Shown one piece after another: positions 8,713-16,630 of a stretch of 61,347 bases of DNA. The translations under genes were made by a program, and so were the position numbers. The notes beneath the pieces are model-generated. The model was given only the letters and a program-made list of their open reading frames with translations. It searched no databases and had not been told where the DNA came from. Position 1 is the stretch's first letter, and every line of letters starts with the position of its first letter. Location: positions 11,004 through 72,350 of the forward strand of contig DBTR01000011.1 in NCBI GenBank assembly GCA_002307145.1, written 5' to 3'. Source of the stretch: Rhodospirillum sp. UBA1311 (GTDB taxonomy: Bacteria; Pseudomonadota; Alphaproteobacteria; Rhodospirillales; Rhodospirillaceae).

Positions 8713-8951
8713 CGATTCCGACTCAATATCGGGCGCCGTCGAAACCGGCGGACGCGACATATCCGGCAGTTTGTCCGGCCTGCCGGGACCCGGTGGATCT
8801 ACGAGTTGGTGGCAACCCCAAGTCCATTGAGGATACAACCCATTTTGCCGGGCGGAAAGGACGGGATCACGGGATTGGGGACGTCTCGGCCGGTTGCAGA
8901 GGGAGTGCGGAAGGCTCGCCTGTTCCGGCGCGTCGTTTCTGTCGAACGATT

Positions 8952-9039
8952 TGGCGGAAGCGGTGGGATTCGAACCCACGAGCCCTTGCAGGCTGCTGGT
9001 TTTCAAGACCAGTGCAATCGACCACTCTGCCACGCTTCC
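8952..9039 (-). tRNA. tRNA-Ser (anticodon UGA)
   Basis: On the minus strand a full 88-base class II tRNA can be folded: acceptor GGAAGCG / CGCTTCC, long variable arm, T loop TTCGAAT, and anticodon loop CTTGAAA giving UGA. The CCA end is encoded. It reads UCA (and possibly other UCN) serine codons. Confidence 0.95.
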
Positions 9040-9255
9040 ATCGCCGCCAGGCGGTTCCGGCGGGGCTGTCGCGGAGTGCGCGAACCCTTCCGGTGCGGCA
9101 GGAAATACCCTATCGACGCTGGATTGAAAAGAAATTTGGCATGCGGCTCCCGGTCACCCATCGCTTCGGTAGGATTGCGAAACATCGGGAGCCTTACCGG
9201 ACAATAGGGGGTAACTTCTGCGCCCCGGCATGATATGAATAGAACTTATTGTGGA

Positions 9256-9272
9256 CCGCCGCGATACGGCGG
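9256..9272 (+). promoter_or_regulatory. Small hairpin in the leader of the secretion operon
   Basis: CCGCCG and CGGCGG form a 6-bp stem with loop CGATA, ending 21 bases before the ABC transporter start. The 254-base gap from the tRNA (9040-9293) contains no gene and no promoter I can assign with confidence. The start codon has only a weak ribosome-binding site (GGGGTC), so leader structure could matter; this is speculative. Confidence 0.3.
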
Positions 9273-9293
9273 CATCGGTTCCGGGGTCAATGC

Positions 9294-11513
9294 ATGTCCG
9301 TAGAGTCTCGCAATAATCCCACCGTAGACCCTGTCATCGCCGCGGCCGACGGCGCCGAGGACTGGCAGGTCAAGGCCTCCCAGATTTCCCGCGAAGCCAC
9401 CGATCCCTTGCTCGGCTGCCTGATGATCATGGTGCGTCATTTCGGCCGCTCGCTTTCGTCGAGCGTGCTGGTTTCCGGGTTGCCGCTGGAAGACAATCGC
9501 CTGACGCCCGCGCTGTTCCTCCGCGCCGCCGAGCGCGCCGGGCTTTCCTCGCGCCTGGTGTCGCGCCATCTTGCCGAAATTCCCCGTCACGCGCTTCCCG
9601 CCGTGCTGCTGCTGCACGGCCGCTCGGCCGGCGTGCTCTGGCGGGTCGAAGGTGACCAGGCGGAAGTCCTGCTGCCGGAAACCGGGCAGGGGGCGACCTG
9701 GATTTCGCTGACCGAACTGGAGGCCTCCTACACCGGCCACGTGGTGTTCATCCGCCCCCGGGCCCGCCTGCGCGCGGTGGACGACGAATATGCCGCGAAG
9801 GAATACGGCTCGTGGTTCTGGGACACGCTGCGGAAGTTCAAGTCGGTCTACCGGCAGGTGGCCCTGGCGGCCTTGGTGGTGAACCTATTCTCCCTTGCAG
9901 GGCCGTTGTTCACGATGAACGTCTACGACCGCGTCGTACCCAACAACGCGATCGAAACCCTTTGGGTGCTGGTGATCGGCATCGGCATCGTCTACGCCTT
10001 CGACTTCCTGCTGAAGGTACTGCGCTCCTATCTCATCGACCATGCGGGCAAGCGCGCCGACATCCTGATGAGCGCGCGAATCTTCGAGCATGCGATGAAC
10101 GTGCGGATGCAGGCGCGGCCGGGATCGGCCGGGGTGTTCGCGAGCCGCCTGAAGGAATTCGAGATCGTCCGCGAGTTCTTCACCTCGGCGACGGTGACGG
10201 CATTGGTCGACCTGCCGTTCATCCTGGTGTTCGTCGGAGTGATCGCGCTGATCGGCAACTGGGTCGCGATCGTCCCCGCGCTCGCCGTGCCGCTGGTGGT
10301 GGCGGTCGGCCTGCTGATGCAGGTGCCGCTGCGCCGCGCGGTGCAGCAGGCGAACGAGGAAAACGCGCAGAAGCACGGCGTCCTGGTCGAGGTAATCTCG
10401 GCGCTCGACACGGTGAAGAGCCTCGGCGCGGAAAGCAAGATGCAGCGCGAATGGGAATCCTTCGTCGGCACGTCCGCCAAAACCGGCATCCGGGTGAAGT
10501 TCCTTTCCGGCCTCGGCGTGCAGTTCTCGGTGTTCGTGCAGCAGATGGTCACGGTGCTGGCGGTGATCGTCGGCGTCTATGAAATCAACGACCACAACCT
10601 CACCGTCGGCGGTCTGATCGCCTGCACCATTCTCACCGGGCGGGTGATGGCGCCGCTCGGCACTATCGCGAGCCTGCTGTCGCGGCTCAACCAGGCGCTT
10701 TCGGCGCGACGCGCGATCGACGAGATCATGAAGCTGCCGGTCGACCGGCCGCCGGGCGCGCAATATCTTTCGCGGCCCGAGCTCACCGGCGACATCGCCT
10801 TCCGCAGCGTGTCATTCCACTATCCGAACACCGAGGTCGCGGCGCTGCGCAACATCAGCCTCGCGGTTCATCCGGGGGAGAAGGTCGCGATCATGGGCCC
10901 GGTCGGCTCGGGCAAGTCGACGCTCGCGCGGATGCTGATGCGTCTCTACGACCCCGACGACGGCGAAATTCTCGTCGACGGCACCGACATTCGCCAGATC
11001 GATCCTGCGGACGTGCGCCACTCGATCGGCGCGGTCCTCCAGGACACGGTGCTGTTCCACGGTACGATCCGCGAGAACATCGCGATCGCCGCGCCCGAGG
11101 CGACCGACGAGATGATCCTCCGCGTCGCGCGGATCGCGGGCGTCCACGATTTCGTCGGCCGCCACCCGCAAGGCTACGACTGGCGCGTCGGCGAGCGCGG
11201 CCAGAGCCTGTCCGGCGGCCAGCGCCAATGCATCGCGATCGCCCGCGCGCTGCTCTCCGACCCGCCGATCCTGGTTCTCGACGAACCCACGAGCATGATG
11301 GACGTTCCGGCGGAACAGGCGCTGCTCAAGCGTTTCGAAACCGAACTGAAGGATAAGACCGTGATCCTGATCACCCATCGACCATCGTTGCTGAACATGG
11401 TCAGCCGGGTGATCGTCATGTCGCAGGGTGCGGTGATCGCCGACGGCCCGCGCGACGAGATTCTCAAGATGGCGCACCGCAGACCCGCGCCGCAGCCGGT
11501 GGGGGGACAATGA
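9294..11513 (+). CDS. lapB: Type I secretion ABC transporter, LapB/LssB type
   Basis: A 739-residue inner-membrane transporter that energises secretion of the large adhesin. Domains: an N-terminal C39 peptidase-like domain (about 20-145) that lacks the catalytic cysteine (the DCGxACL position reads DPLLGCL), a six-segment membrane domain (about 175-450), and an ATPase with Walker A GPVGSGKST, signature LSGGQRQ, Walker B ILVLDEPTS and switch HITHRPS-like ITHRPS. A degenerate C39 domain is normal for transporters of RTX adhesins, which are not cleaved on export. The start at MSVESRNN is chosen because the 15 residues upstream read through leader DNA. The stop overlaps the HlyD start by ATGA. 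With HlyD and TolC it forms the whole secretion channel. Confidence 0.92.
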   Translation: MSVESRNNPTVDPVIAAADGAEDWQVKASQISREATDPLLGCLMIMVRHFGRSLSSSVLVSGLPLEDNRLTPALFLRAAERAGLSSRLVSRHLAEIPRHALPAVLLLHGRSAGVLWRVEGDQAEVLLPETGQGATWISLTELEASYTGHVVFIRPRARLRAVDDEYAAKEYGSWFWDTLRKFKSVYRQVALAALVVNLFSLAGPLFTMNVYDRVVPNNAIETLWVLVIGIGIVYAFDFLLKVLRSYLIDHAGKRADILMSARIFEHAMNVRMQARPGSAGVFASRLKEFEIVREFFTSATVTALVDLPFILVFVGVIALIGNWVAIVPALAVPLVVAVGLLMQVPLRRAVQQANEENAQKHGVLVEVISALDTVKSLGAESKMQREWESFVGTSAKTGIRVKFLSGLGVQFSVFVQQMVTVLAVIVGVYEINDHNLTVGGLIACTILTGRVMAPLGTIASLLSRLNQALSARRAIDEIMKLPVDRPPGAQYLSRPELTGDIAFRSVSFHYPNTEVAALRNISLAVHPGEKVAIMGPVGSGKSTLARMLMRLYDPDDGEILVDGTDIRQIDPADVRHSIGAVLQDTVLFHGTIRENIAIAAPEATDEMILRVARIAGVHDFVGRHPQGYDWRVGERGQSLSGGQRQCIAIARALLSDPPILVLDEPTSMMDVPAEQALLKRFETELKDKTVILITHRPSLLNMVSRVIVMSQGAVIADGPRDEILKMAHRRPAPQPVGGQ

Positions 11514-12913
11514 ACAAGCCGCCCGCGATCGACCGGCCGGTTCCGACCGCTGCCGCGCCGATGACCCCGCCGAAGCGCCGCCGCGGCGCCCTCCAGGACT
11601 GGAGCGACAAGGACTTCGCCTCCGATCTGGTCCAGGCCGAGACCCAGTCGGTGTACCCGGTGGCGAGCTGGGTGCTTTACATCGTCGTGCTGTTCTTCGT
11701 CATTGCCTTGATCTGGGCCGCGTTCTCTCGGGTGGACGAGGCGGCACGCGGCGACGGCACCGTGATCCCGTCGTCGCAGGTCCAGGTGATCCAGAACCTC
11801 GAAGGCGGCATCCTCAAGAAGATCAACGTCCACGAAGGCGATATCGTCGAAGTCGGCCAGGTGATCATGGAGATCGACGACACCGGCCTGTCGTCCAACC
11901 TCGGCGAAGTTCGCGCCAAGCTCTTCGGCGCGCAGGCCAAGATCGCGCGTCTCACCGCCGAAACCCAGGGCACGCCGGTATCGTTCCCGCCGTATCTCCT
12001 CGCCGAGGCGCGCGACGCGGCGACCTCAGAAGCGGATTTGATGCACGCCCGCGAGGATGCGCTCGAATCGCAGGTCGCGATCCTCCGGCAGCAACTCGAC
12101 CAGCGCCAGCAGGAATTGGGCGAGTTGCGGGTGAAAATCGAGCAGTCGCGCAACAATCTCGCCCTCGCGCAACAGGAACTCAATATCACCGAACCGCTCT
12201 CCGCCACCGGCGTGGTGTCGAAGGTCCAGGTGCTGCGCCTGCGCCGGGATATCGCGACCCTCAGAGGCGACATCGCCAACACCGAAGCCTCGATCCCGCG
12301 CGCGGAATCCGCGATCCGTGAGGCGAACCAACGCATTGCCGAGAAATTCCGCTCGTTCCGCGCCGATTCCGGCAAGGAACTCGTCGAGGCCCAGACTCAG
12401 TTGAACGCAATCGAGGAATCCCTCAAGGGTGCTCGCGACAAGGTCGCCCGCACCGAGGTCCGGTCCCTGGTGCGCGGCGTGGTCAAGACCTTGAGCGTCA
12501 CCACCATCGGCGGAGTGATCAAGCCGGGCATGGACATGGCGGAAATCGTGCCTCTCGACGACACCCTCCTGGTGGAGGCGCGGATCACCCCGCGCGACGT
12601 CGCCTTCCTCCATCCCGGGCAGGATGCGATGGTCAAGTTCACCGCCTACGATTCCTCGATCTACGGCGGCCTCAAGGGCAAGCTCGAACGAATTTCCGCC
12701 GATGCGATCATCGACCCGAACGAGAAGAACGCGACCTATTTCAAGATCATCGTGCGCACGGATAAGAACTACCTCGAACACGACGGCAAGCACCTGCCGA
12801 TCATGCCGGGAATGATCACCAACGTCGATATTCTCACGGGCAGCCGCACCATCCTCGATTACCTGATGAAGCCGATCCTCAAGACCCGCGAACGCGCGCT
12901 GAGGGAACGATGA
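11510..12913 (+). CDS. lapC: HlyD-family type I secretion membrane-fusion protein
   Basis: A 467-residue periplasmic adaptor linking the ABC transporter to TolC. A short cytoplasmic tail (1-50) precedes one membrane segment (about 51-72), then the half-lipoyl motif IQNLEGGILKKINVHEGD, a long coiled coil (about 165-320) that reaches TolC, and the conserved C-terminal MPGMITNVDILTGSRTILDYLMKP-type region near residue 430-460. It begins within the transporter stop (ATGA) and its own stop overlaps the next start in the same way, so the four genes from 9294 to 15566 are translationally coupled. Confidence 0.92.
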   Translation: MNKPPAIDRPVPTAAAPMTPPKRRRGALQDWSDKDFASDLVQAETQSVYPVASWVLYIVVLFFVIALIWAAFSRVDEAARGDGTVIPSSQVQVIQNLEGGILKKINVHEGDIVEVGQVIMEIDDTGLSSNLGEVRAKLFGAQAKIARLTAETQGTPVSFPPYLLAEARDAATSEADLMHAREDALESQVAILRQQLDQRQQELGELRVKIEQSRNNLALAQQELNITEPLSATGVVSKVQVLRLRRDIATLRGDIANTEASIPRAESAIREANQRIAEKFRSFRADSGKELVEAQTQLNAIEESLKGARDKVARTEVRSLVRGVVKTLSVTTIGGVIKPGMDMAEIVPLDDTLLVEARITPRDVAFLHPGQDAMVKFTAYDSSIYGGLKGKLERISADAIIDPNEKNATYFKIIVRTDKNYLEHDGKHLPIMPGMITNVDILTGSRTILDYLMKPILKTRERALRER

Positions 12914-13566
12914 GACTCGCCCTCGTCGCCTTGTTGCTCGGATCGACATTGATCGCGGCGCCGGTTGAGGCGGCACAGGAGCAGGACGTATTCCGTAGCG
13001 TCTCCTATCCCTCTCGCGATCTTTCGGCCCTGCCGCAGTGGACCGATGCTTTGGCGCGGATGCGCGCGGCAAGCGCCGCCCTCCGGGGAGGCGACGGCGT
13101 CAGGCCCGGATGCACGGGCCTCGCCGCCGCCGCGTGGTGCGCCGAAATCGCGGCTACCACGAACGCGACGCCCGATCGTCAATTGTTCGAAATCAATAGG
13201 TTCGTAAACGCACTTGTCAAATCTCGCGAAGATGATCTGCCGCCAGCCGGTGTGCCATGGCCAGGGCTCGACGACGCGCTCCAGGGCCGGGGCGGGCGGG
13301 TCGCCGCCGTGGTCGCGAAATATGTCTCATTGCGCGAGGTCGGCTTCCCGGCGAACGCCCTGCGGATCGTGATCGCCGAGGATACCCTGCGCGGCAACCC
13401 GACGATCCTGCTGCTCGGGCGGACGGGCGGGCAGGACCTGATCCTCGTGTCCGGGTCCGACACCGTCCGCGACGCCACCCAGGCCCGCAATCTCAGGCCA
13501 TTCTATTCCTTCAATGAAACGACGCTGTGGATGCACGTGCCGCAGCGGCAGGAGATCTCGCCATGA
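12910..13566 (+). CDS. LapG-like transglutaminase-fold protein with destroyed active site
   Basis: A 218-residue exported protein (signal peptide 1-22, cleavage near VEAAQ) of the bacterial transglutaminase-like cysteine proteinase family. Fold landmarks remain: LPQWTDALARM, NRFVNALV, AKYVSLREVGFP, LRIVIAEDT and LRPFYSFNETTLWMH. Aligned by eye with the intact LapG encoded at 19099-19743, the catalytic triad is gone: Cys is Arg130, His is Pro164 and Asp is Ser181. The calcium-binding residues beside the cysteine (Asp, Glu) are Gly129 and Val131. The frame is intact and sandwiched between coupled genes, so it looks like a maintained pseudoenzyme rather than a decaying gene. It may compete with or buffer active LapG, or bind the HD-GYP-like partner encoded just downstream; both are inference. 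Confidence 0.8.
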   Translation: MRLALVALLLGSTLIAAPVEAAQEQDVFRSVSYPSRDLSALPQWTDALARMRAASAALRGGDGVRPGCTGLAAAAWCAEIAATTNATPDRQLFEINRFVNALVKSREDDLPPAGVPWPGLDDALQGRGGRVAAVVAKYVSLREVGFPANALRIVIAEDTLRGNPTILLLGRTGGQDLILVSGSDTVRDATQARNLRPFYSFNETTLWMHVPQRQEISP

Positions 13567-15566
13567 TATCCGGTTTGCTCGGCCCCCTTCCGTCGCGCAA
13601 TACCGGGCGCTACGGCATCCGCTCCGTGATCGGCCTGCTCGTCGTTCTCGCGGTCGTCGGCTTCGGCATCGGCGAAGTGATCGTCGGCCAGCGCGCCGAC
13701 ACGATCCTGGCCGCCGCGCGACACCGCGCCGAGGTGATCCTGCAGAACCGTGCCGATCTCATCCGCGCATGGCTGCCGCGCTGGCTCGACGCCACCGCGC
13801 CGCTGCGCGGCAATCCGATGATCCGGGTGTTCGCGGCGACCGCGACGTCGCAAGGCCTGGGTTCCTCCGTCGATCCGGATCTGATCGCCGACCTCCAAGG
13901 AGTTCTCGACGATTTCGCCAGCCGCCGCGTCGAAGTTGCCGCCGCCTATATGCTCGATGCGGATGGCCGGGCGTTCCTCGCGTCCTCCCACGGGCCCCAC
14001 CTCGACGAAACGCTGCGTCGGCAAGCCCAGGACGTGACCGGAACCGGCACGCCGCGCATCGGCGCGCTCCGGGCCTCTGAAGATGGCCTCGTCTACGACG
14101 TATTCATGCCGGTGTTCCCCGATCAGGCGACCTCGCCCGCCGCAGCGGCACGGCCGGTTGCGACGCTGATGTTGATGATCCGGGCGGGAGCGGGTCTGGC
14201 GGAAGCGCTCGCCCCCGGCCGCACCCTTGAAGCCGACGAAAATCTCGTTCTCCTACAGGCGCTTCCGGGAGGTGGTAGCGTCGCGGCGAATGCAAAAGCC
14301 GAGAACCTGAACCCGCTCGCTCCAGCGATCCTTGCCTCCGCCTCCCAGTTCGGCATCGCGACGCTGCAGGGGCGCGAGCGCTACCTGCTTTCCGAGCCGG
14401 TCCCGCAAACCGCCTGGCAATTGCTCTACGATATCGACGCGGCAAGCGTACGTGGCGATATCGTCGCCACCCGCTTGGTCGTCAGCCTGCTGATCCTCGC
14501 CGCACTCGGCTGCGTCGGCGCGGGCGTGCTGGTGGTCTGGTGGCGGCAGTCGCTGCACAACAGCCTCGCCCTTGCCGAACAATATCGCGACTTTGCGGCG
14601 CGGCTCGAAGCCCAGCATCAACTGCTCAACTCGATCAACGACACCATCGCCGAAGAAATTACCGTGGTCGACGCCAACCGCCGGATCGTCTACGCCAACA
14701 CCGCGTTTGCCGAGCACGTCGACCGCGATCCGCGCGGTTGCACCGGCGAGGCCATCCATCATCTTCTCACGCCCGAACTCGCGCGGCGCTTTGCCGAATG
14801 GGATGCCCGGGTGTTGAAGGGCGAGAGCATGGTGGGGCAGCTCTACGAAGACCGGGAAGGTGCGACACCGCGCTGGCTCGCGATTTCGAAGGTCCCGTTC
14901 ACCGGCGCCGACGGTACCGCATCAGGCGTGGTCACCCTGGTGCGCGACGTCACCGAGGCGCAGATTGTGCGCGAGCGCCAGCGCCAAACCATGGAGGATA
15001 CGATCCGCGTGCTTTCGCGTTCGGTCGCCGCAGCCGATCCGTATCTCGCCAACCACGCCGATCGCCTGCGCGAACTCGCCGTGGAAATCGCACGGGAAAT
15101 GGGTTGCACGGCAGCCGAGATCGACACCATCGGCACCGCCGCCAGTCTGTCGCAGATCGGCAAGATCTTCCTGCCGCGCGAACTGATCCGCAAGGAAACC
15201 CGCCTGACTCCCGACCAGCGCCAGAAGCTCAATGCCCATATCGACCTCGCGCTCGAAGCGGTACGGGGGATCGCCTTTGAGCTGCCGGTGCCGCAAACCC
15301 TTGAGCAAATTCATGAACGCCTCGACGGCAGCGGATATCCGCGCGGCCGCAGCGGCGCCGAGATCACCCGTCTCGGGCGAATTCTCGCGGTCGCCGACGT
15401 GTTCGCCGCACGCACCGCGCCGCGCTCCTATCGCGAGGCGATATCGTCCGAGAAGATGCTGGAAATCTTCCGCGAACATCCGGAGAAATACGACCTCGAA
15501 GTCGTCGACGTGCTCGCGCGGATTGCGCCGAAGACCGCCGGCGTCGAGGAACCGGGCGTGGTCTAA
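13563..15566 (+). CDS. Membrane sensor with PAS and degenerate HD-GYP domain (receptor 1)
   Basis: A 667-residue protein: membrane segment about 22-44, a periplasmic sensor region about 45-300 (Cache-like by layout), second membrane segment about 303-328, PAS domain about 350-460 (TIAEEITVVDANRRIVYANTAF) and HD-GYP-like domain about 480-655. HD-GYP enzymes hydrolyse cyclic di-GMP. Here some ligands remain (His498, His559, His584, the GYP triad 591-593, Asp in VADVFAA) but the HD of HDxGK is Ser530-Gln531 and the first His of HHE is Ile583, so hydrolysis is unlikely. It is coupled by ATGA to the LapG-like pseudoenzyme; periplasmic region plus cytoplasmic c-di-GMP-type domain is the same topology as LapD. 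A role as c-di-GMP receptor is inference. Its stop overlaps the convergent LuxR gene stop. Confidence 0.85.
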   Translation: MISGLLGPLPSRNTGRYGIRSVIGLLVVLAVVGFGIGEVIVGQRADTILAAARHRAEVILQNRADLIRAWLPRWLDATAPLRGNPMIRVFAATATSQGLGSSVDPDLIADLQGVLDDFASRRVEVAAAYMLDADGRAFLASSHGPHLDETLRRQAQDVTGTGTPRIGALRASEDGLVYDVFMPVFPDQATSPAAAARPVATLMLMIRAGAGLAEALAPGRTLEADENLVLLQALPGGGSVAANAKAENLNPLAPAILASASQFGIATLQGRERYLLSEPVPQTAWQLLYDIDAASVRGDIVATRLVVSLLILAALGCVGAGVLVVWWRQSLHNSLALAEQYRDFAARLEAQHQLLNSINDTIAEEITVVDANRRIVYANTAFAEHVDRDPRGCTGEAIHHLLTPELARRFAEWDARVLKGESMVGQLYEDREGATPRWLAISKVPFTGADGTASGVVTLVRDVTEAQIVRERQRQTMEDTIRVLSRSVAAADPYLANHADRLRELAVEIAREMGCTAAEIDTIGTAASLSQIGKIFLPRELIRKETRLTPDQRQKLNAHIDLALEAVRGIAFELPVPQTLEQIHERLDGSGYPRGRSGAEITRLGRILAVADVFAARTAPRSYREAISSEKMLEIFREHPEKYDLEVVDVLARIAPKTAGVEEPGVV

Positions 15567-16561
15567 CCCGCCTGGGGCCGTCGAAACACTGCCGGGCCGG
15601 TAAGGATGCGCTTCATCAGTTCCGCCTGGCGATTGGTGCCGGTCTTGCGGAACACCGCCTTCAGGTGGTTGCGTAGGGTGTTCAGGCTGGTGCCGGTGGA
15701 CGCGGCGACCATGTCGAGGGTGTGGCCGGAAACCAGCGCGATCACCAGTCGTGCCTCGGCGACGGTGAAGCCGTAGAGCCCTTCGAGGGTTTCCGGAAGA
15801 ATCGCGAGCGATTGCTCGGGATCGGAAATGAACAGCGTCACGCCGCGGGCCTGGCCGTTGGCGCCGCTGCCGACCGGCACCACCAACACCGAAAGCGGCG
15901 TACCGTCGTCGCGGCGCGGTGCGGCAAGAGCGCAGTCGATGTCGGCGCCGCTTTGCAGCGCGTGGATCGTGGCGTAAAGGTCGGCGTCGCTCTGGCGATG
16001 GGTGAGGCGGATGCGCCCAAGCGGGTCAACATAGAGCGCCTGGCGCTCGGCCACGAGCGTGCTCGCGCGGTCGTTGCTGAGACGCACCGTACCGTCCTCG
16101 TGGGCGATCACCACCGCGACCGGAAACAGGTCGATCACTGCCTGGGCCTGACTCGCTGCGGCGTCCATCGGGCGCTGTGCCTGGGCCTTGCGATAGCGAT
16201 GGCGCTCGACAGACCGCAGGATCGCTGCACAAAGCGGATCGCAGGCGAGGCTATCGCCGACCGCGACCACTTCCTCGACACCTCCCCGCAAGAGTTCGAG
16301 TTCGACGATCTGGCTCGGTGGCGTCTTGGCGGCAACCACCACCGGCGAGCCGTGAGCGACCAGCCATGGCGACAGGCTCGCGATCGCGCCTCGATCGAGC
16401 GGCGAGAACCAACCCAGAAAAACGTCGGCGGAAACCGGCGGTTCGTGGGTTTCGGGAAGAGGGAAGACGTGGAAATTGCGCGCCCGCAGCTCTTCGAGAA
16501 GCGGGCGAAACTCGAAACTGACCGGTGAGACCATCGCAACCGATGGCGAGGTTTCACGCAT
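15563..16561 (-). CDS. LuxR-type transcriptional regulator with atypical N-terminus
   Basis: A 332-residue protein. The C-terminal 65 residues are a LuxR/FixJ helix-turn-helix (YGFTVAEARLVIALVSG, STGTSLNTLRNHLKAVFRKT). The middle (about 135-245) looks PAS-like (VIDLFPVAVVIAHEDGTVRLSND). Residues 1-125 resemble a receiver-like alpha/beta fold in rhythm, but I cannot see a phosphoacceptor site. The ATG at 16561 is chosen for the GGAGG 4 bases upstream. It lies between the coupled secretion operon and the TolC gene, transcribed toward the former, and is the only transcription factor in the adhesin cluster, so it may regulate it; no target site was identified. Confidence 0.8.
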   Translation of the reverse strand: MRETSPSVAMVSPVSFEFRPLLEELRARNFHVFPLPETHEPPVSADVFLGWFSPLDRGAIASLSPWLVAHGSPVVVAAKTPPSQIVELELLRGGVEEVVAVGDSLACDPLCAAILRSVERHRYRKAQAQRPMDAAASQAQAVIDLFPVAVVIAHEDGTVRLSNDRASTLVAERQALYVDPLGRIRLTHRQSDADLYATIHALQSGADIDCALAAPRRDDGTPLSVLVVPVGSGANGQARGVTLFISDPEQSLAILPETLEGLYGFTVAEARLVIALVSGHTLDMVAASTGTSLNTLRNHLKAVFRKTGTNRQAELMKRILTGPAVFRRPQAG

Positions 16562-16630
16562 ATCGCCTCCGGGACGCAAATCCGACCGGCGGACGGCACG
16601 AGGCCGCCTGCCGGTCGTCAGCCGTTCTCG

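Noticed and set aside
8713..9033. An N-terminal extension of the DMT transporter of about 107 codons
   Set aside because: The first codons (MAEWSIALVLKTSSLQG) are the antisense-free reading of tRNA-Ser, a well-known false protein; the transporter itself starts near 8712.
9040..9293. A c-di-GMP riboswitch upstream of the secretion operon
   Set aside because: I looked for GEMM-type conserved loops near the hairpin at 9256-9272 and saw none; only a small stem remains.
12910..13566. Calling the LapG-like gene a pseudogene
   Set aside because: The frame is intact, has a signal peptide and is tightly coupled on both sides; only catalytic residues are lost, so a pseudoenzyme is the better description.
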